Shown here: in pieces, positions 12,155-22,400 of the stretch
How the letters are laid out: every line of letters starts with the position of its first letter
Numbering within the stretch: position 1 is the first letter of the stretch
DNA from: Bagarius yarrelli
Lineage: Eukaryota; Chordata; Actinopteri; Siluriformes; Sisoridae
Direction of reading: 5' to 3'
NCBI GenBank assembly: GCA_005784505.1
Contig: VCAZ01000203.1
Coordinates: 372,001-436,000 of the forward strand
DNA: 64,000 bases
Position numbers and translations under genes: made by a program
Notes under the pieces: generated by a model
Database searches by the model: none
What the model was told of the DNA's origin: nothing
What the model saw: only the letters and a program-made list of their open reading frames with translations

Positions 12155-12395
12155 TATCCATTCATCCATCTATCCATCCATCCTTCCATCCGTCCATCTA
12201 TTGTTCCATCCATCTAGCCATACAGTCCATCCATCCATCCATCCATCCATCCATCCATCCATCCATTACAGCTATACATCTATTACATACATCCACCCGT
12301 CCAGTACAGCTATCCATACATACATCTATTACGTCCAATTCATCCATCCATTCATCCCATCCATCCCATCCATCCATTCATCCACTTTTACCTTG
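12155..12395. repeat. (CATC)n tetranucleotide array, imperfect
   Basis: About 240 bp of ATCC/CATC units with interruptions (CATA, CGTC, TACAG) and a pure core near 12228-12267. Two frames stay open and encode Ser-Ile-His-Pro repeats, which are not proteins. Confidence 0.95.
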
Positions 12396-12487
12396 CACGG
12401 TTTCTCTATTTGACTCAGAACACTAAGAAGGAGGTACTCAACGCCGTTGCACACCACAGACTTACAAATTTCTGTCAGCTACAGCAC

Positions 12488-12608
12488 ATGTGTTTGGACT
12501 GGAAAGGAAACTGAAGAACCTGAAAGAAATCCCCAAAACAGACTGACAGCATGCTGACTCCACACACACACACACACACATAAAATGGAAGCAGGAATCA
12601 AACCCAAA
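12488..12608 (-). repeat. Old teleost repeat (GGTTTCCTCCCACAGT family) split by a CA tract
   Basis: The text 'TTGGACTGGAAAGGAAACTG', 'GACAGCATGCTGACTCC' and, after a (CA)n insertion at about 12561-12581, 'GGAAGCAGGAATCAAACCC' matches in order the family also seen at 4228 and 16150. The CA array appears to have grown within the repeat. Confidence 0.5.
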
Positions 12609-13661
12609 ATAACAAATAAAACCAGCATTGAGTGTTTGGTTTAAATGCTTGTAGCCTTATCTTTAGCCTAACCTGTTATCATTACTAAACTAGCAAACTG
12701 ATTCCTTACTATTGGCAACAGGGGCAGTTAAACTGTATTTCAATTTTACATTTAAACGAATCAACCATTGCAAGGAGTAAGTGATACCCTAATAACCTCG
12801 ACATTTATGAAATTAATTACATGAAAAAGACTTGAGAAATTGAAACTGTACTACATGTCGGAGTGAATTAGACCACATTCAGATATAAGCTTTAGCCTGT
12901 GAACCTTTTCAATAAGCGCTACATCTCTAGCTCAGAGCAGAACACCTGTTTCTAATTTATACCTCCATGCCCTGGGAGCGGATTATATTCATTGTGAATA
13001 TGCAGGAATGCTGGACGTAGCTTTGTTTAAGGGGTGTGCATGAATTGGTGGAAAAGAGGACGTTTGTCAGGACAGTTGCTTATATTTACACTCCTGTTCT
13101 AAAATATCTCCTGCTGTTGGATGATTAGAGATGAATATGGGGACTAAAACTTCTAATTTGCTAACTACAACACTGAAAACACACCTTTAACACAAAATGT
13201 TTGCTTCTCAATTACCAGTTTCTGCCTTGATTGACATCATATCACCATGACATCACACACTGTGAACTGTGTAAAGTCTTCTTCTCTAATTAATATATAG
13301 CATTAGTAGCTTATGATCAGTCAATATATAGACCCAATATTTGGTTAAATCCATAACACCAACCATATTAACCTCTCCAGCTAGCTTGTTGTTAATGCTA
13401 ATTACCTTGTTGCTAATGCTAAATAGCTTGTTCCGAGTTATGCTGGTCACCTTTTACATAATTTAATTTTTTTTTTTTTGTACATACAAAACTAATAGCT
13501 ATTCAGGCTTGTAACTGTAAAATGAGGTTTAAAGTAGCTTTTATGAGCTTCCCATGCTATGAAAGAGTGAAAAAAATCAAGGCCTGCATGTCGATGGCAT
13601 GGTAAGATGAAATTATTATTGAAGTTATACTGAATACATAAGTATTTTCTATTGGCATGTA
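12609..13661. other. No gene seen
   Basis: AT-rich unique sequence. A short direct repeat 'CTTGTTGTTAATGCTAATTA / CTTGTTGCTAATGCTAAATA' is present near 13385-13430. Confidence 0.5.
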
Positions 13662-13770
13662 GTATAACAGTAACTATAAAAGTAGCTATTTTGAGAAATT
13701 TAGGTATATATTACTGGTTGCTGGCTAGCTAACAAACTATACATCGATTTTGTTTCTTACATAAACGCAA
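13662..13770 (+). repeat. Interspersed repeat, copy 1 of a pair (GTATAACAGTAA family)
   Basis: Shares 'GTATAACAGTAAYTATRAAAG', 'GCTATTTTGAGRAATTTA' and 'GGTTGCTGGCTAG' in order with the segment at 16392-16510. The two are in direct orientation, about 2.7 kb apart. No coding potential and no recognised family. Confidence 0.65.
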
Positions 13771-14682
13771 ATGACATCAATCCTAACTTCCTACTTCCTG
13801 AAGCAAGTCAAACCTAGCATAATTTCACACAGTTGTTCTCTGTTTTTCAGTATAACAGTAAGTCATCTTTTCTTTCCACTGAACTTTTGTTCTTGTTTAT
13901 GTAAGCCTTTATTCCAGCAGGGATAGAGCTGGGAGATTTCTGCAGGCTGGGCTTTTATGTCCTATGTTCTGGACATCTGAGCCACAGTCCTGTGTGAAAA
14001 AGCTCATCACAGTGTTTGTTGCACGTATACACCAGATGTGCAGCTCTGAAAGAGTGTAGAAACCAATGTATATAGAAACCTTTGTCATTTCTCCTTAATA
14101 TCTCCTGATTTTCTCCCACCATTTACAGGATGGGTACGGCTGAGTGAATGCATGCTGAACCTCAGAACCCTCTGTAGTTGTGTTTCATGTGGGATGAAAC
14201 TTGTGAATTGGACAGGGATTGCAGAACAACAACACAACTGATTAGCCGTCGTTAGCTTTGCTTGCTGGAGCGTTTTGACACCTGTCTCCCCTCTCTATTT
14301 ATCTCTCTCCCCCTCTCTCTCTCTCTTTGTCTTTTTAATTCTCTCTTTATACCCAGGATAATCCCACTATCGCTGTTTACATGGTTGAGAGAGTGTAGAA
14401 TGAGGTAAAGGCACAGAGAGAAAGACTTTAAAGAGTGACTTTAACCATCTGTTTGTCCCTGTGCTACAAACACACAATAATATTGGAACCCACTGTGGAA
14501 TAGAAATTCTGTCTGGTCAATTGAGTCATTCAATTTTGTTACTGAGTAACAGAAACTCTGTATAAATATTTTTTATTTAATATCTCAATAGCTGATGTTT
14601 TATACAACTTGTCTTATTTGGCAATTAGAGTATCACTTTTCTGTACTCTGCTGCTTTGTAGTATTACAGTTGTCGTTGGGGA
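13771..14682. other. No gene seen; short CT tract
   Basis: Unique sequence with a CT-rich tract at about 14285-14345. No exon is recognised. Confidence 0.45.
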
Positions 14683-14728
14683 TGTTACTTTAAAAAAGTA
14701 ATGAGTTATGTTACTAGTTACTTCTCAC
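14683..14728. mobile_element. Left part of a GTAAC-rich hAT-like MITE, interrupted
   Basis: Contains 'AAAAAGTAATGAGTTATG' then 'TTACTAGTTACTTCTCAC'. The sequence resumes after the insertion at 15706 with 'AACTAGTAACTGAGTTAG'. Text built of AGTAAC/GTTACT words is typical of a fish DNA-transposon MITE. It is the host of the nested element. Confidence 0.55.
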
Positions 14729-15697
14729 CAATGGTGTGCAGTCAGGGCCAGCAAGGACGTCTCTGCTGGCTTAAACACTACCAGAACCTGACCTACATTT
14801 GCAACCTAAATTCTAAAATTTGTTCCATTAAATTGTATTGATTTATTCCCAACAGTTTATTTTCTTGCATTTCTCTTGCTGCACTGCTTCTAGTATGTGT
14901 ATATGGATGTTAGATTTTTTGTCCAATCAGATTTCAGTTTCTATATGCCGCCATGTTAATCTAATCTGCCAAAGCCCTCAGAATCAGTAGTGCTTCCTAT
15001 GTAACTTAAACTATATCAGCAGTTTCAGACTGCTAATAGGTTAATATTATTAAAGACACTTTCTTTAACCAATCAGAATTCAAGTCTGGTTCCCAAGTTC
15101 TGCTAGCTGGCGTACAATGACGTCAACATTTTCTGTCCTCTGATTGGTTAATCAGCTATTTTAGCCCAGTTGAGCCCAGAAAGAGCTTTATTGCCAGGTA
15201 GGTTTGCACTCACAAGAAAATTGTTTTGGTGACAGAAGCTTTCAGTTGCACATTTTTAAGTAAGGTGGAAATAAAGTAAAACTAAAAGGTTATTGCACAT
15301 TTTGTATATGAAAAATAGAGTATTATTGCACAGAAAAGGACGGTTATCGAAACATGTCTGTACGGTTGAATTAGAATTTTCACGCCCATGATGGCTGACA
15401 GATGGGAGAAATTAACTGAGTGGGTCTCAGACATACTTAAAAATACTCTTTTAATTCGGACATTTCCGGAAAAGTTAGACACTGTGAGGCGAGTTTGTCT
15501 AAGCCCGGGAAAGAGTTAACAGGGTTTTTTTTGCTTTAATAAAAATGGTTTCCATCTGAAATGTCAAGCTGTGTTATACTGCGTTTTTGTATAGTATTGA
15601 TGGTTTCTATAATTGTGGCGTGATAGTGGTGTTATTAAGCCGTGTATCAGTAAATTCCCACTAAAAACCCAGGTACCAAATGCATCACCCATCACTG
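14729..15697 (+). mobile_element. Non-autonomous hAT-type transposon with intact 8-bp target duplication
   Basis: A 969-bp element bounded by identical 8-bp copies of CTTCTCAC (14721-14728 and 15698-15705). Its ends are inverted and similar: 5' CAATGGTGTG and 3' CATCACTG, giving CARTGRTGKG. These are the two hallmarks of the hAT superfamily. 'GTGCAGTCAGGGCCAGCAAGG' just inside is familiar from cyprinid and catfish repeats. No transposase frame is present; the longest ORF is 66 codons. A second known repeat motif, 'CTTTATTGCCAGGTAGGTTT', lies inside at about 15188. Confidence 0.75.
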
Positions 15698-15705
15698 CTT
15701 CTCAC

Positions 15706-15785
15706 AACTAGTAACTGAGTTAGTAAATAAGTTACATCATTATAAAAGTAACTAATTACTAGGGGAAGTAACAATTGTGTTAAAA
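15706..15785. mobile_element. Right part of the GTAAC-rich hAT-like MITE
   Basis: Continues the interrupted host element: 'AACTAGTAACTGAGTTAG', 'AAGTAACTAATTACTAGG' and 'GGAAGTAACAATTGTG'. Together with 14683-14728 it is a single old element split by the later insertion. Confidence 0.55.
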
Positions 15786-15870
15786 AAATTTTTTAAATAT
15801 GTCAAGTAACTTTGATTCCCTCAACATTAATGAAATGGCCACTAGTTAACATAAATGATTATTATAAAAC

Positions 15871-16135
15871 ATTCTACACTAATCTACATTATTTTAATGT
15901 TGTGATGGAGTGTAACGATGTGACGGTGCTTCGTTAGATTAGAATTACTTTCCACCGATGTGGAGAGACTCTTTCTTCCTGGTCATAAGTTACATAAACA
16001 GTCTTGTCTTTCATCTCAACGAGGAGAAGTAGTGTTTTTTTTAACTTCCAGTTTGAGAAAGCAACTTTTAAACTCTGTGGATTTGCCATCATTTTGAATC
16101 CTGTAGTACGTCTGAATTCCATTCATACCTGTAAC
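15871..16135 (+). repeat. Interspersed repeat, copy 1 of a pair (GACGGTGCTTC family)
   Basis: Aligns by eye along about 260 bp with 27217-27465. Shared blocks include 'GATGTGACGGTGCTTC', 'GACTCTTTCTT', 'GTCTTTCATCT', 'AACTTTT/TTTTAAACT' and 'GTAGTACGTCTGAATT'. A neighbouring repeat follows immediately at 16150. The family and class are unknown to me. ORFs on both strands overlap it but are not shared by the second copy. Confidence 0.7.
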
Positions 16136-16149
16136 CACCCGACTTCTTC

Positions 16150-16329
16150 GGGGAACTCCGGTTTCCTCCCACAGTCTAAAAACATGTATGTTAGGTTGAT
16201 TGGTGATTCTAAATTGCCCATAGGGGTGAGTGTGAGTCTGTGTGGCTCTGTGATGGACTGGTGACCTGTCCTGGCTGTCCCTGTGACCCTGAATTAGAAA
16301 ATAACCGGGTATAAAAGATGAATGATGAA
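16150..16329 (+). repeat. Teleost interspersed repeat (GGTTTCCTCCCACAGT family), best copy
   Basis: Carries, in order, 'CCGGTTTCCTCCCACAGTC', 'ACATGTATGTTAGGTTGATT', 'GGTGATTCTAAATTGCCC', 'GTGATGGACTGGTGACCTG' and a 3' end 'GTATAAAAGATGAATGATG'. I recognise this as one of the most widespread teleost repeats; its class is not certain. It makes an 86-aa ORF (16004-16264) spurious. Confidence 0.75.
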
Positions 16330-16391
16330 AATCTGAAACATAAAATTAAAGTATTTTCTTTAGATAAATCAACACAAACCTATCAGCTTGT

Positions 16392-16510
16392 TGTATAACA
16401 GTAATTATGAAAGTTGCTATTTTGAGGAATTTAAATATATTATTCGTCACAGGTTGCTGGCTAGTTTACCGAATTTGATGTTTTGATTTAATTTTTTTTG
16501 TTTCATAAGC
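16392..16510 (+). repeat. Interspersed repeat, copy 2 (GTATAACAGTAA family)
   Basis: Partner of 13662-13770, sharing the GTATAACAGTAA block, the TATTTTGAGRAATTTA block and GGTTGCTGGCTAG. Confidence 0.65.
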
Positions 16511-16734
16511 TAATCTGAAATGTAATTGCTAACAGGAAGTGTACATGAATAATTATAAATAAATAAAGCTCTAATGGATTATTGCTTAAGTAAAAGAGTC
16601 ACAGCACACCTTGTTATGGGTTTTTTTTAGTGAAAGCACCTCTTTTAGTAAACATTTCTTCTTCTGTCTGTTCTAGGAACTGTTATTAGGAATCCTGTGC
16701 CAGCTCATTTCTCACATGAGCAGTGCATGGTGAT

Positions 16735-16775
16735 GGGTGGGGTAGGGAGGACAGAGAGATGGGGGGAAGGCGGGG
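16735..16775 (+). other. G-rich tract, potential G-quadruplex
   Basis: Five G-runs of three or more lie within 41 bases: 16735-16737, 16739-16742, 16745-16747, 16761-16766 and 16772-16775. The loops are 1, 2, 13 and 5 bases, so one loop is longer than the classic limit. G4 formation is inference. Confidence 0.4.
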
Positions 16776-16779
16776 TGCA

Positions 16780-17030
16780 CTATTGCATGCTTTCATTTAG
16801 AGGATCCTTCAACTTGGCATGAAATGCATTATGTGGCAAACCATCTGGTTGCCTCTTGTTTACAGTACACAGTGTCAGCCCAGGCTTATTAATCATGCTT
16901 ACACAAGTGTCTTAATTACTCCCTATGTAGCTGCTCCAACTCCAACCCAGAAGTTGACCTTTCTCTCCCTGTTCCTTTAAACCATTAATCATACACAATC
17001 AACGGCAGCAGAGCCAAGGAAAGGGCTACC
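16780..17030. other. Candidate conserved noncoding element
   Basis: Non-repetitive sequence with 'CATGAAATGCATTATG', 'GGCTTATTAATCATGCTTAC', 'GTCTTAATTAC' and 'AAACCATTAATCATACAC'. The repeated TTAATCAT words suit homeodomain or PBX binding. It has no coding frame, and conservation is untested. Confidence 0.3.
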
Positions 17031-18460
17031 CATGTTCCCCGGCACAGAGCGGGTCCTCGCAGACACATAGCAGAGCGCAGCCTGCTGCCAGCCACAGGCG
17101 TATCTTTATTAATAACTCGCAATTGCCACACGAGTCACATGCATGTGCGCACAAACAACAGCAGCAGCAGCACTCCAAAGTCTTCCCTTTACAGAACCCG
17201 GAAAACTGTTCCACTCAATAGCTGATTGGATTTATTTAGCATTCGTAGCAAGCCAGGTGAAAACACATGATAAATGGGTGAATATCCCAAGAAAAACAAC
17301 GTGTAAACGAAATAATATTTTACAGAACGCAAGTCAACAGAATAAATCTTTGCTAATAATTTAATTGTATTTCACGGAACTGCGTGTTCAGCCTTTAATC
17401 TGAATACTTAAGCGACATTTCTATGCCATTTTTTATCCCTTCTTGAGCTACAAATGAAACTCTCAGTCAAGTAGCTCAGGGCAAAACAAATGCTTTGCGA
17501 TGCGACGCTTTGACATTTATTGCGTGCGGTGATTCATGCACGTCACACCGATGCGATGTATAGCCCTACAGCCAGGCGAGAAACTCTGATGCAGTGGGGC
17601 CTTCAGCCTTTCAGGTCTTGTTTAACTAGCGCTGTGGTGGATTGATGAACAAAGCTTTTTTTTTTCTACCCGTTAACTTACCCAGCTTTCCCTCTGCTGA
17701 ATGAAAGCTTAATCTATCATTTACCAGTGACAGATAGACTTCGCCTCAGCATGAGAAGCATCAGTAGAAGCAGTAGTCGAGCACACAAGCCAGCAAACTG
17801 GGTGTCGACTTTTTAAACAGCGCCGTTGATCGGAATCGTCAGTAAATCACCCGCCTACAAAACATTTAGCTTTCCGCCTGATTATGTGCTCTTTGACACG
17901 TATCTCTGGAGAAGGGAATTGTTATGCTTCTATAAATCATCTTGTTTTACTCAGAGACAAAAGGACTCAAAAGTTCTGTAATAGTTTTATGGCTACCCAC
18001 AAATTGTCATAAATTTTTCATTCCCTTTAATTGATGTTCATAAATCAGTCTCGAATTTTGCTTTAGCAGCCTAAGTGGTGTTGCTGCATATTTTTGGCAT
18101 GTGTGTATCCGTGGATCCTTGAGAACCTGAAAGCTCATGGAAGGAAGCCGAACTTAATAATTGCAAGTCATAAATTATATATGCTCAAGCCATAAATAAA
18201 TCTTGTGTTTAGGAAAGTAGAACAGAACAACGTATCTGGTTCTGCTGATTTCCCTAGTATTGATGTTGCTAATAAGGTCCGTTTATATGCTATTATGAGG
18301 ATGGAAAATCTAATGCGAGATTGAGTGTTCTGCCAAAACTTTCTCCCAATAAAATAGAAAAAATGTCTGCTTCCCAAAGTACGACCCAACCTTTTATGTT
18401 CATATTTGTGTCATTTTTTGTGTATTATTAGCTTTGTGGTTTTCATCACTTGATCGTTTA
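17031..18460. other. No gene seen
   Basis: Mostly unique sequence. A Cys-rich minus-strand ORF over a CAG run near 17155-17170 is a composition artefact. 17480-17570 ('TTGCGATGCGACGC', 'CCGATGCGATGTATAGCCC') may be a degenerate DNA-transposon end, but I could not find its partner. Confidence 0.45.
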
Positions 18461-18870
18461 AGTGCGCAACACAGCGACATTTAAAAAGCAAACATAAGTT
18501 TATAACACAACAAAATCAAGTCACAGCACAACAGAGAAATGCTTCCGACCAATAGGGGCTGCTGGTCCCTGTAGCTGTTTAAGCAGACATTTTAGATACT
18601 TTACTGTTGCACACAAAGAGACAGGTAAAAACTAGTTATCAAAAAGTATGTTTCTTTTTTTTTTAGTGCACTTAAACACAACTATTTACAGTCTTTTTGT
18701 GCACCAATTGCAATTGCCCTCTTTTACAGACCAGAAGCCCCTATTGGTCGGGAGCATTTCCGTTGTGTTGTGAACTTCTGTGTGCTTTTTAAATTCCGTT
18801 ACGTTGTGGTTTGTTTCTTTGTTTCCTTTGTGTTGTGAGCTTTGTAAATCTTGTTGTGCTGTGCACTACT
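18461..18870. mobile_element. Foldback MITE with long terminal inverted repeats
   Basis: About 410 bp whose two ends are inverted copies. The core CCGACCAATAGGGGCT at 18545-18560 is perfectly matched by its reverse complement at 18736-18751. The similarity extends outward (GAAATGC, ACACAAC/GTTGTGTTGTGA, ATTTAAAAAGCA) and reaches the outer ends AGTGCGCAACAC and GCTGTGCACT. A loop of about 150 bp separates the arms. No transposase and no clean target duplication were found, so the superfamily is open. Confidence 0.7.
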
Positions 18871-19772
18871 GGACCCCTCGTAGTTTAAGTACCAAAGAAA
18901 ACATTTTTGTTCACATGACCTGCTTGATGATTTATTTGCTGTCTAACGTAGCAGTTGACATTATATGATCTGAAAGCGGTTCTGCAAACTCTGCTCTTTT
19001 CCTCCTTCTTTTCCTCCTTATACCTTTTTCATCCTCTGTTTACAAAGAAGCCAATATAAAATCGTACTATTTTATTAGCCACGTGTAAAGTTATTTTTTA
19101 ACTTTACAGACTTGCTACTTATGCATAGTGTAACCTATATTTCTGATTTCTTTGCTTCTCAAAGGATAAAACAACAGGTTATGCTAAATTGTATTAGTTT
19201 TATTATAATTATAATATAATGTATAATAATATAGTCGATTCTAATTTATATTATATGGAAGTAGTTTATTCCACATAACTATCAAATAAAAAAAAGATTC
19301 AGCTTGTCATGTTAACGCATAACTTAACCCGGTTAGCACAGTGTAAACGTTATTTATTTTAGTTCCTGATTTAAAGTTACTTTTTGTTACAGTATACTAC
19401 TGCTCCATTCTTCCAGTACAGAGGAAATCATCAGATTCCATCATTTCAATTAGAATAAACCAATTTATCATTTATTAAGTCAATAATGATTGACCATTTT
19501 TGTGTGTATGTAAGATTTTGTAAATGAATATTTCATATAAATATATACATTTTATATAAATATATCGGCCGACTATATTATTACAAATTCTGAGTGTGCT
19601 ACACACAGGTGAACAAACCACCTGCAGTAACACACACTTTTTTCTGTATGTACACTGGACACTTTTTATAAACACTTTCTCACACAAGGACTCAATATAA
19701 TACATGTTTACTTGTGCATTGCACTACAAATCATCTTGCACTAAGCGCTGATTAACCCCAAAATAGCTCATT
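18871..19772. other. No gene seen
   Basis: AT-rich unique sequence; ORFs here are short and without features. Confidence 0.5.
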
Positions 19773-19935
19773 AGCACAATTTCATGTAAAAAAAAAATCT
19801 TTTTGGCACAACTTAATGTAAAAATGATCTCTTTTGCACAATTTAATGTAAAAAAATGTCTTTTGCACAACTTAATGTAAAAATGATCTCTTTTGCAGAA
19901 TTTCATGTAAAAATGATCTCTTTTGCACAATTTTA
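19773..19935. repeat. 30-bp tandem repeat, about 5 units
   Basis: Units start at about 19773, 19806, 19836, 19865 and 19895, with a partial unit at 19925. Consensus GCACAAYTTAATGTAAAAATGATCTCTTTT in the + direction. Because 30 is a multiple of three, the minus-strand ORF shows a 10-residue period (Cys-Lys-Arg-Asp-His-Phe-like), an artefact of the repeat. Confidence 0.9.
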
Positions 19936-20125
19936 TTTACAGTATCTATGTAGAGTTTTTTTGTAAGGTCAACTAATTGTTTTTCTTTTTCTCATATTTC
20001 TATAGTTTTATGCTTATATTTATGTTTCCCCATTATGCTGCACCGTCCTCCTGCGAGACACGGCATTTCATTCAACTATATGTCCATATGTAGCAGAATA
20101 ACAATATAACTTGATTTGACATAAA
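19936..20125 (+). repeat. 3' tail of an interspersed repeat (GCATTTCATTCAA motif)
   Basis: 'GCGAGACACGGCATTTCATT' followed by 'GCAGAATAACAATATAACTTG' resembles the 3' end of a common teleost repeat that ends in '...gaatgacaataaa...'. It probably belongs with the tandem units just upstream. Confidence 0.4.
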
Positions 20126-20281
20126 AGTATATTATTACATATAATTTACAATCTCAAATACTTAAGTAAACCCTACAGATGTTTACTTTTATTACGCGGA
20201 AAGAAATGTAATGCTGGACATGGAAACTGCCAGCAATTCCTTTATTTAAAAAATCAATCAATAAATAAATAAATATTGATG

Positions 20282-20283
<2 letters not shown>

Positions 20284-20358
<75 letters not shown>
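20284..20358. repeat. (TA)n microsatellite
   Basis: About 75 bp of pure AT dinucleotides. An ORF across it encodes only Tyr-Ile. Confidence 0.98.
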
Positions 20359-20360
<2 letters not shown>

Positions 20361-20819
20361 GTTTTTGAATAGCATCACATTGTATTCTTCGATTGGGATT
20401 ATGTAGGCACTTGCTATACAAGTGACTTTTACTGTAGTAAAGCTAATTTTTAAGCACTCAAATATAAACATTTGATTCACATTTCAGTTGCCCGACAGTC
20501 AAAACAGCTTTAATAAAAAAAAACAACAACATCTGACCAATCAGAATTTTAGTAACACACTATCAAATTTCAAGTATTTAAAAAAGAATGTATACTAATA
20601 TTACTTTCTCCTGTTGAATGCTGCTAAAATACTTTTTTTTTTCCCTGCTGTGTAAATTGTTATCGTATAATCTTTTAATGAACATGTCGGCTTGGTGTGG
20701 CCTTATTACTGATTATTTTTGGCCGATCCCTAGAGTGTGAAATGCATGATTAAGTACAGCTCTTTACAGAAGCGTTTGCAAACACGCTACGCATTGAACT
20801 CTTGAATATTGTGTATTAT

Positions 20820-21200
20820 CCACCATTAGATGGTGATATTAGTGTTAGAGCCAGTAATGGGCTTAAAGTAGAGTTATTCAATCGGCTCACTCCATGCTTC
20901 ACTGGCAGAGGAACGGGAATAGAATTATGTAGCCATCGGTTTATTAGCGTGGCGCTCGGAGCAAACTAAGGAGGACGATGATGATGTGTTGGAGGACTGC
21001 ATAATTCACTTATGATATAGTGGCAAACCCCAGCCATGATATACAATCTAATTATCTCTGAGAGCACAATTGAAAAATGAATTCATTTAGTGATGATTTT
21101 ATTGACATGACTTTCTTTCACTGAGCCAGGCGAAGGTTCCGATCGATAGGTAAGTGCGAGATGGCTTCATCATGATAATCCTGTCCTGCGAGAATGTTGA
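20820..21200. other. Candidate conserved noncoding element
   Basis: Non-repetitive block with 'GTAGCCATCGGTTTATTAGC', 'GCATAATTCACTTATGATA', 'CAATCTAATTATCTCTG' and 'ATGATTTTATTGACATGAC'. No coding frame. It is bounded downstream by a SINE. Confidence 0.25.
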
Positions 21201-21385
21201 AACCTAGTGGAGCACATCACTGATGAAGTGGACTCGCCACACACCGGCTTTCTTTTCTTATTCATCAAACAAAAGCAGCTTCTGTGGCACTTACCACTGT
21301 CAGTAAATCACACTAGGGAACAGGATGCGCCGCAAACCTCTTCCTATACGGATCCGCTGCTGTCTCTGTCTGTAACAGCACAGAA

Positions 21386-21546
21386 GCGCAGTGGTTAAGG
21401 TGTTGGATTGCTAATTGGACGATCTGGGTTTGATTCCCAGCACCACCAAGTTGGGCCCCTGAACGAGAATCCTAACCCCCAATTGCTCAGCTGTATAAAG
21501 GAGATAAATGTAAGGTGCTCTGGATATGGGCATCTGCCGAAATGTA
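21386..21546 (+). mobile_element. tRNA-headed SINE
   Basis: Head 'GCAGTGGTTAAGGTGTTGG', B-box-like 'GGGTTTGATTCCCAGCACC', body 'CCTAACCCCCAATTGCTCAG' and tail 'GCTCTGGATATGGGCATCTGCC'. It is one of three same-strand copies within about 2.6 kb. An ORF at 21408-21602 lies mostly inside it and is not a gene. Confidence 0.85.
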
Positions 21547-21856
21547 TCTCTGTGCGGACTGCCTTTCGTCACAGTGTGAGTCCTGCTGTCCTTTGTAGAT
21601 GACTATGTTTACATAAAAGGCAACCAAACAGGCTGCTCAGGAGAAGTCACACCTTCCTATTCATTACTCACTGCGGTCTGACTCACAAAGGCTCTTTGTC
21701 TGTCATCATCAAAGCGCTGTCACAATAGAACAAGTTAGCACACGGCACTAATCTGTATAAATCATTGGAGATGCAATTCACATCCAACACAGCTTATCTA
21801 ATTCTAATCTAATAAAGAGATGTACACAAACGGTTTAAAAAAAATTTAAAACCTCT

Positions 21857-22030
21857 ATAGGTGGTTAAGGTGTTAGACTGCTAAACAGAAAATCAGAGCT
21901 TTAATTCCTGGGAAAACAAAGTGCCATTTCTGGGCCCCTGAGCAAGGCCTCTAACCCCTCAACTGCTCAGATGGATAAAATAAATAAATAAATAAATATA
22001 AGTCGCTCTGTTTAGAAGCCTCTGACAAAT
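21857..22030 (+). mobile_element. tRNA-headed SINE with internal AAAT run
   Basis: Head 'GGTGGTTAAGGTGTTAGACTG', degenerate B box 'GAGCTTTAATTCCTGGG', body 'GAGCAAGGCCTCTAACCCC' and tail 'TAAGTCGCTCTG'. A (AAAT)n run near 21976-21998 interrupts the tail. More diverged than its neighbours. Confidence 0.75.
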
Positions 22031-22079
22031 ATATCACGTATTAAATGTTACTTATATGGACACTTGCTACTTATAATCA

Positions 22080-22400
22080 AAGTAGCCTACTACTATATTA
22101 TTACTGCTTCTACTTCTACTGTTACTCATGCTGTGATTAGACTTTTTCTGCTTACATTGTAGTATAAGTAGTAAACGTTAAAGTATTAATGGGGCTCCTA
22201 TACATCCTTTTTCTGCTGCTAACAAAAGCAGAAGTATCAGTAGAAAAAATACTACTACCTAAACTATTATTAGTAGTAGTATTATCATTAAAAGTGGTAG
22301 TAGTATTGATATTAATATTTAAAATATGTTAAATATAAATCTAATATTCAATTTCTAAAACTACTTAAATTTAATAACTAACCAAAACTACTAATTACTA
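22080..22400. repeat. Degenerate ACT/AGT trinucleotide-rich stretch
   Basis: Clusters of ACTACT, TAGTAGTAGT and ATTACTACTA on both strands over about 300 bp, consistent with a decayed trinucleotide microsatellite. Confidence 0.5.

Noticed and set aside
12126..12426. Ser-Ile-His-Pro ORFs in two frames
   Set aside because: Translations of the CATC array.
17026..17214. Cys-rich small ORF (minus strand)
   Set aside because: Run of Cys comes from a CAG/GCA trinucleotide on the opposite strand.
18458..18888. piggyBac-type TTAA duplication around the foldback element
   Set aside because: TTAA occurs on both sides, but the inverted repeats do not start at those tetramers and do not look like piggyBac ends. 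Chance is likely in AT-rich DNA.
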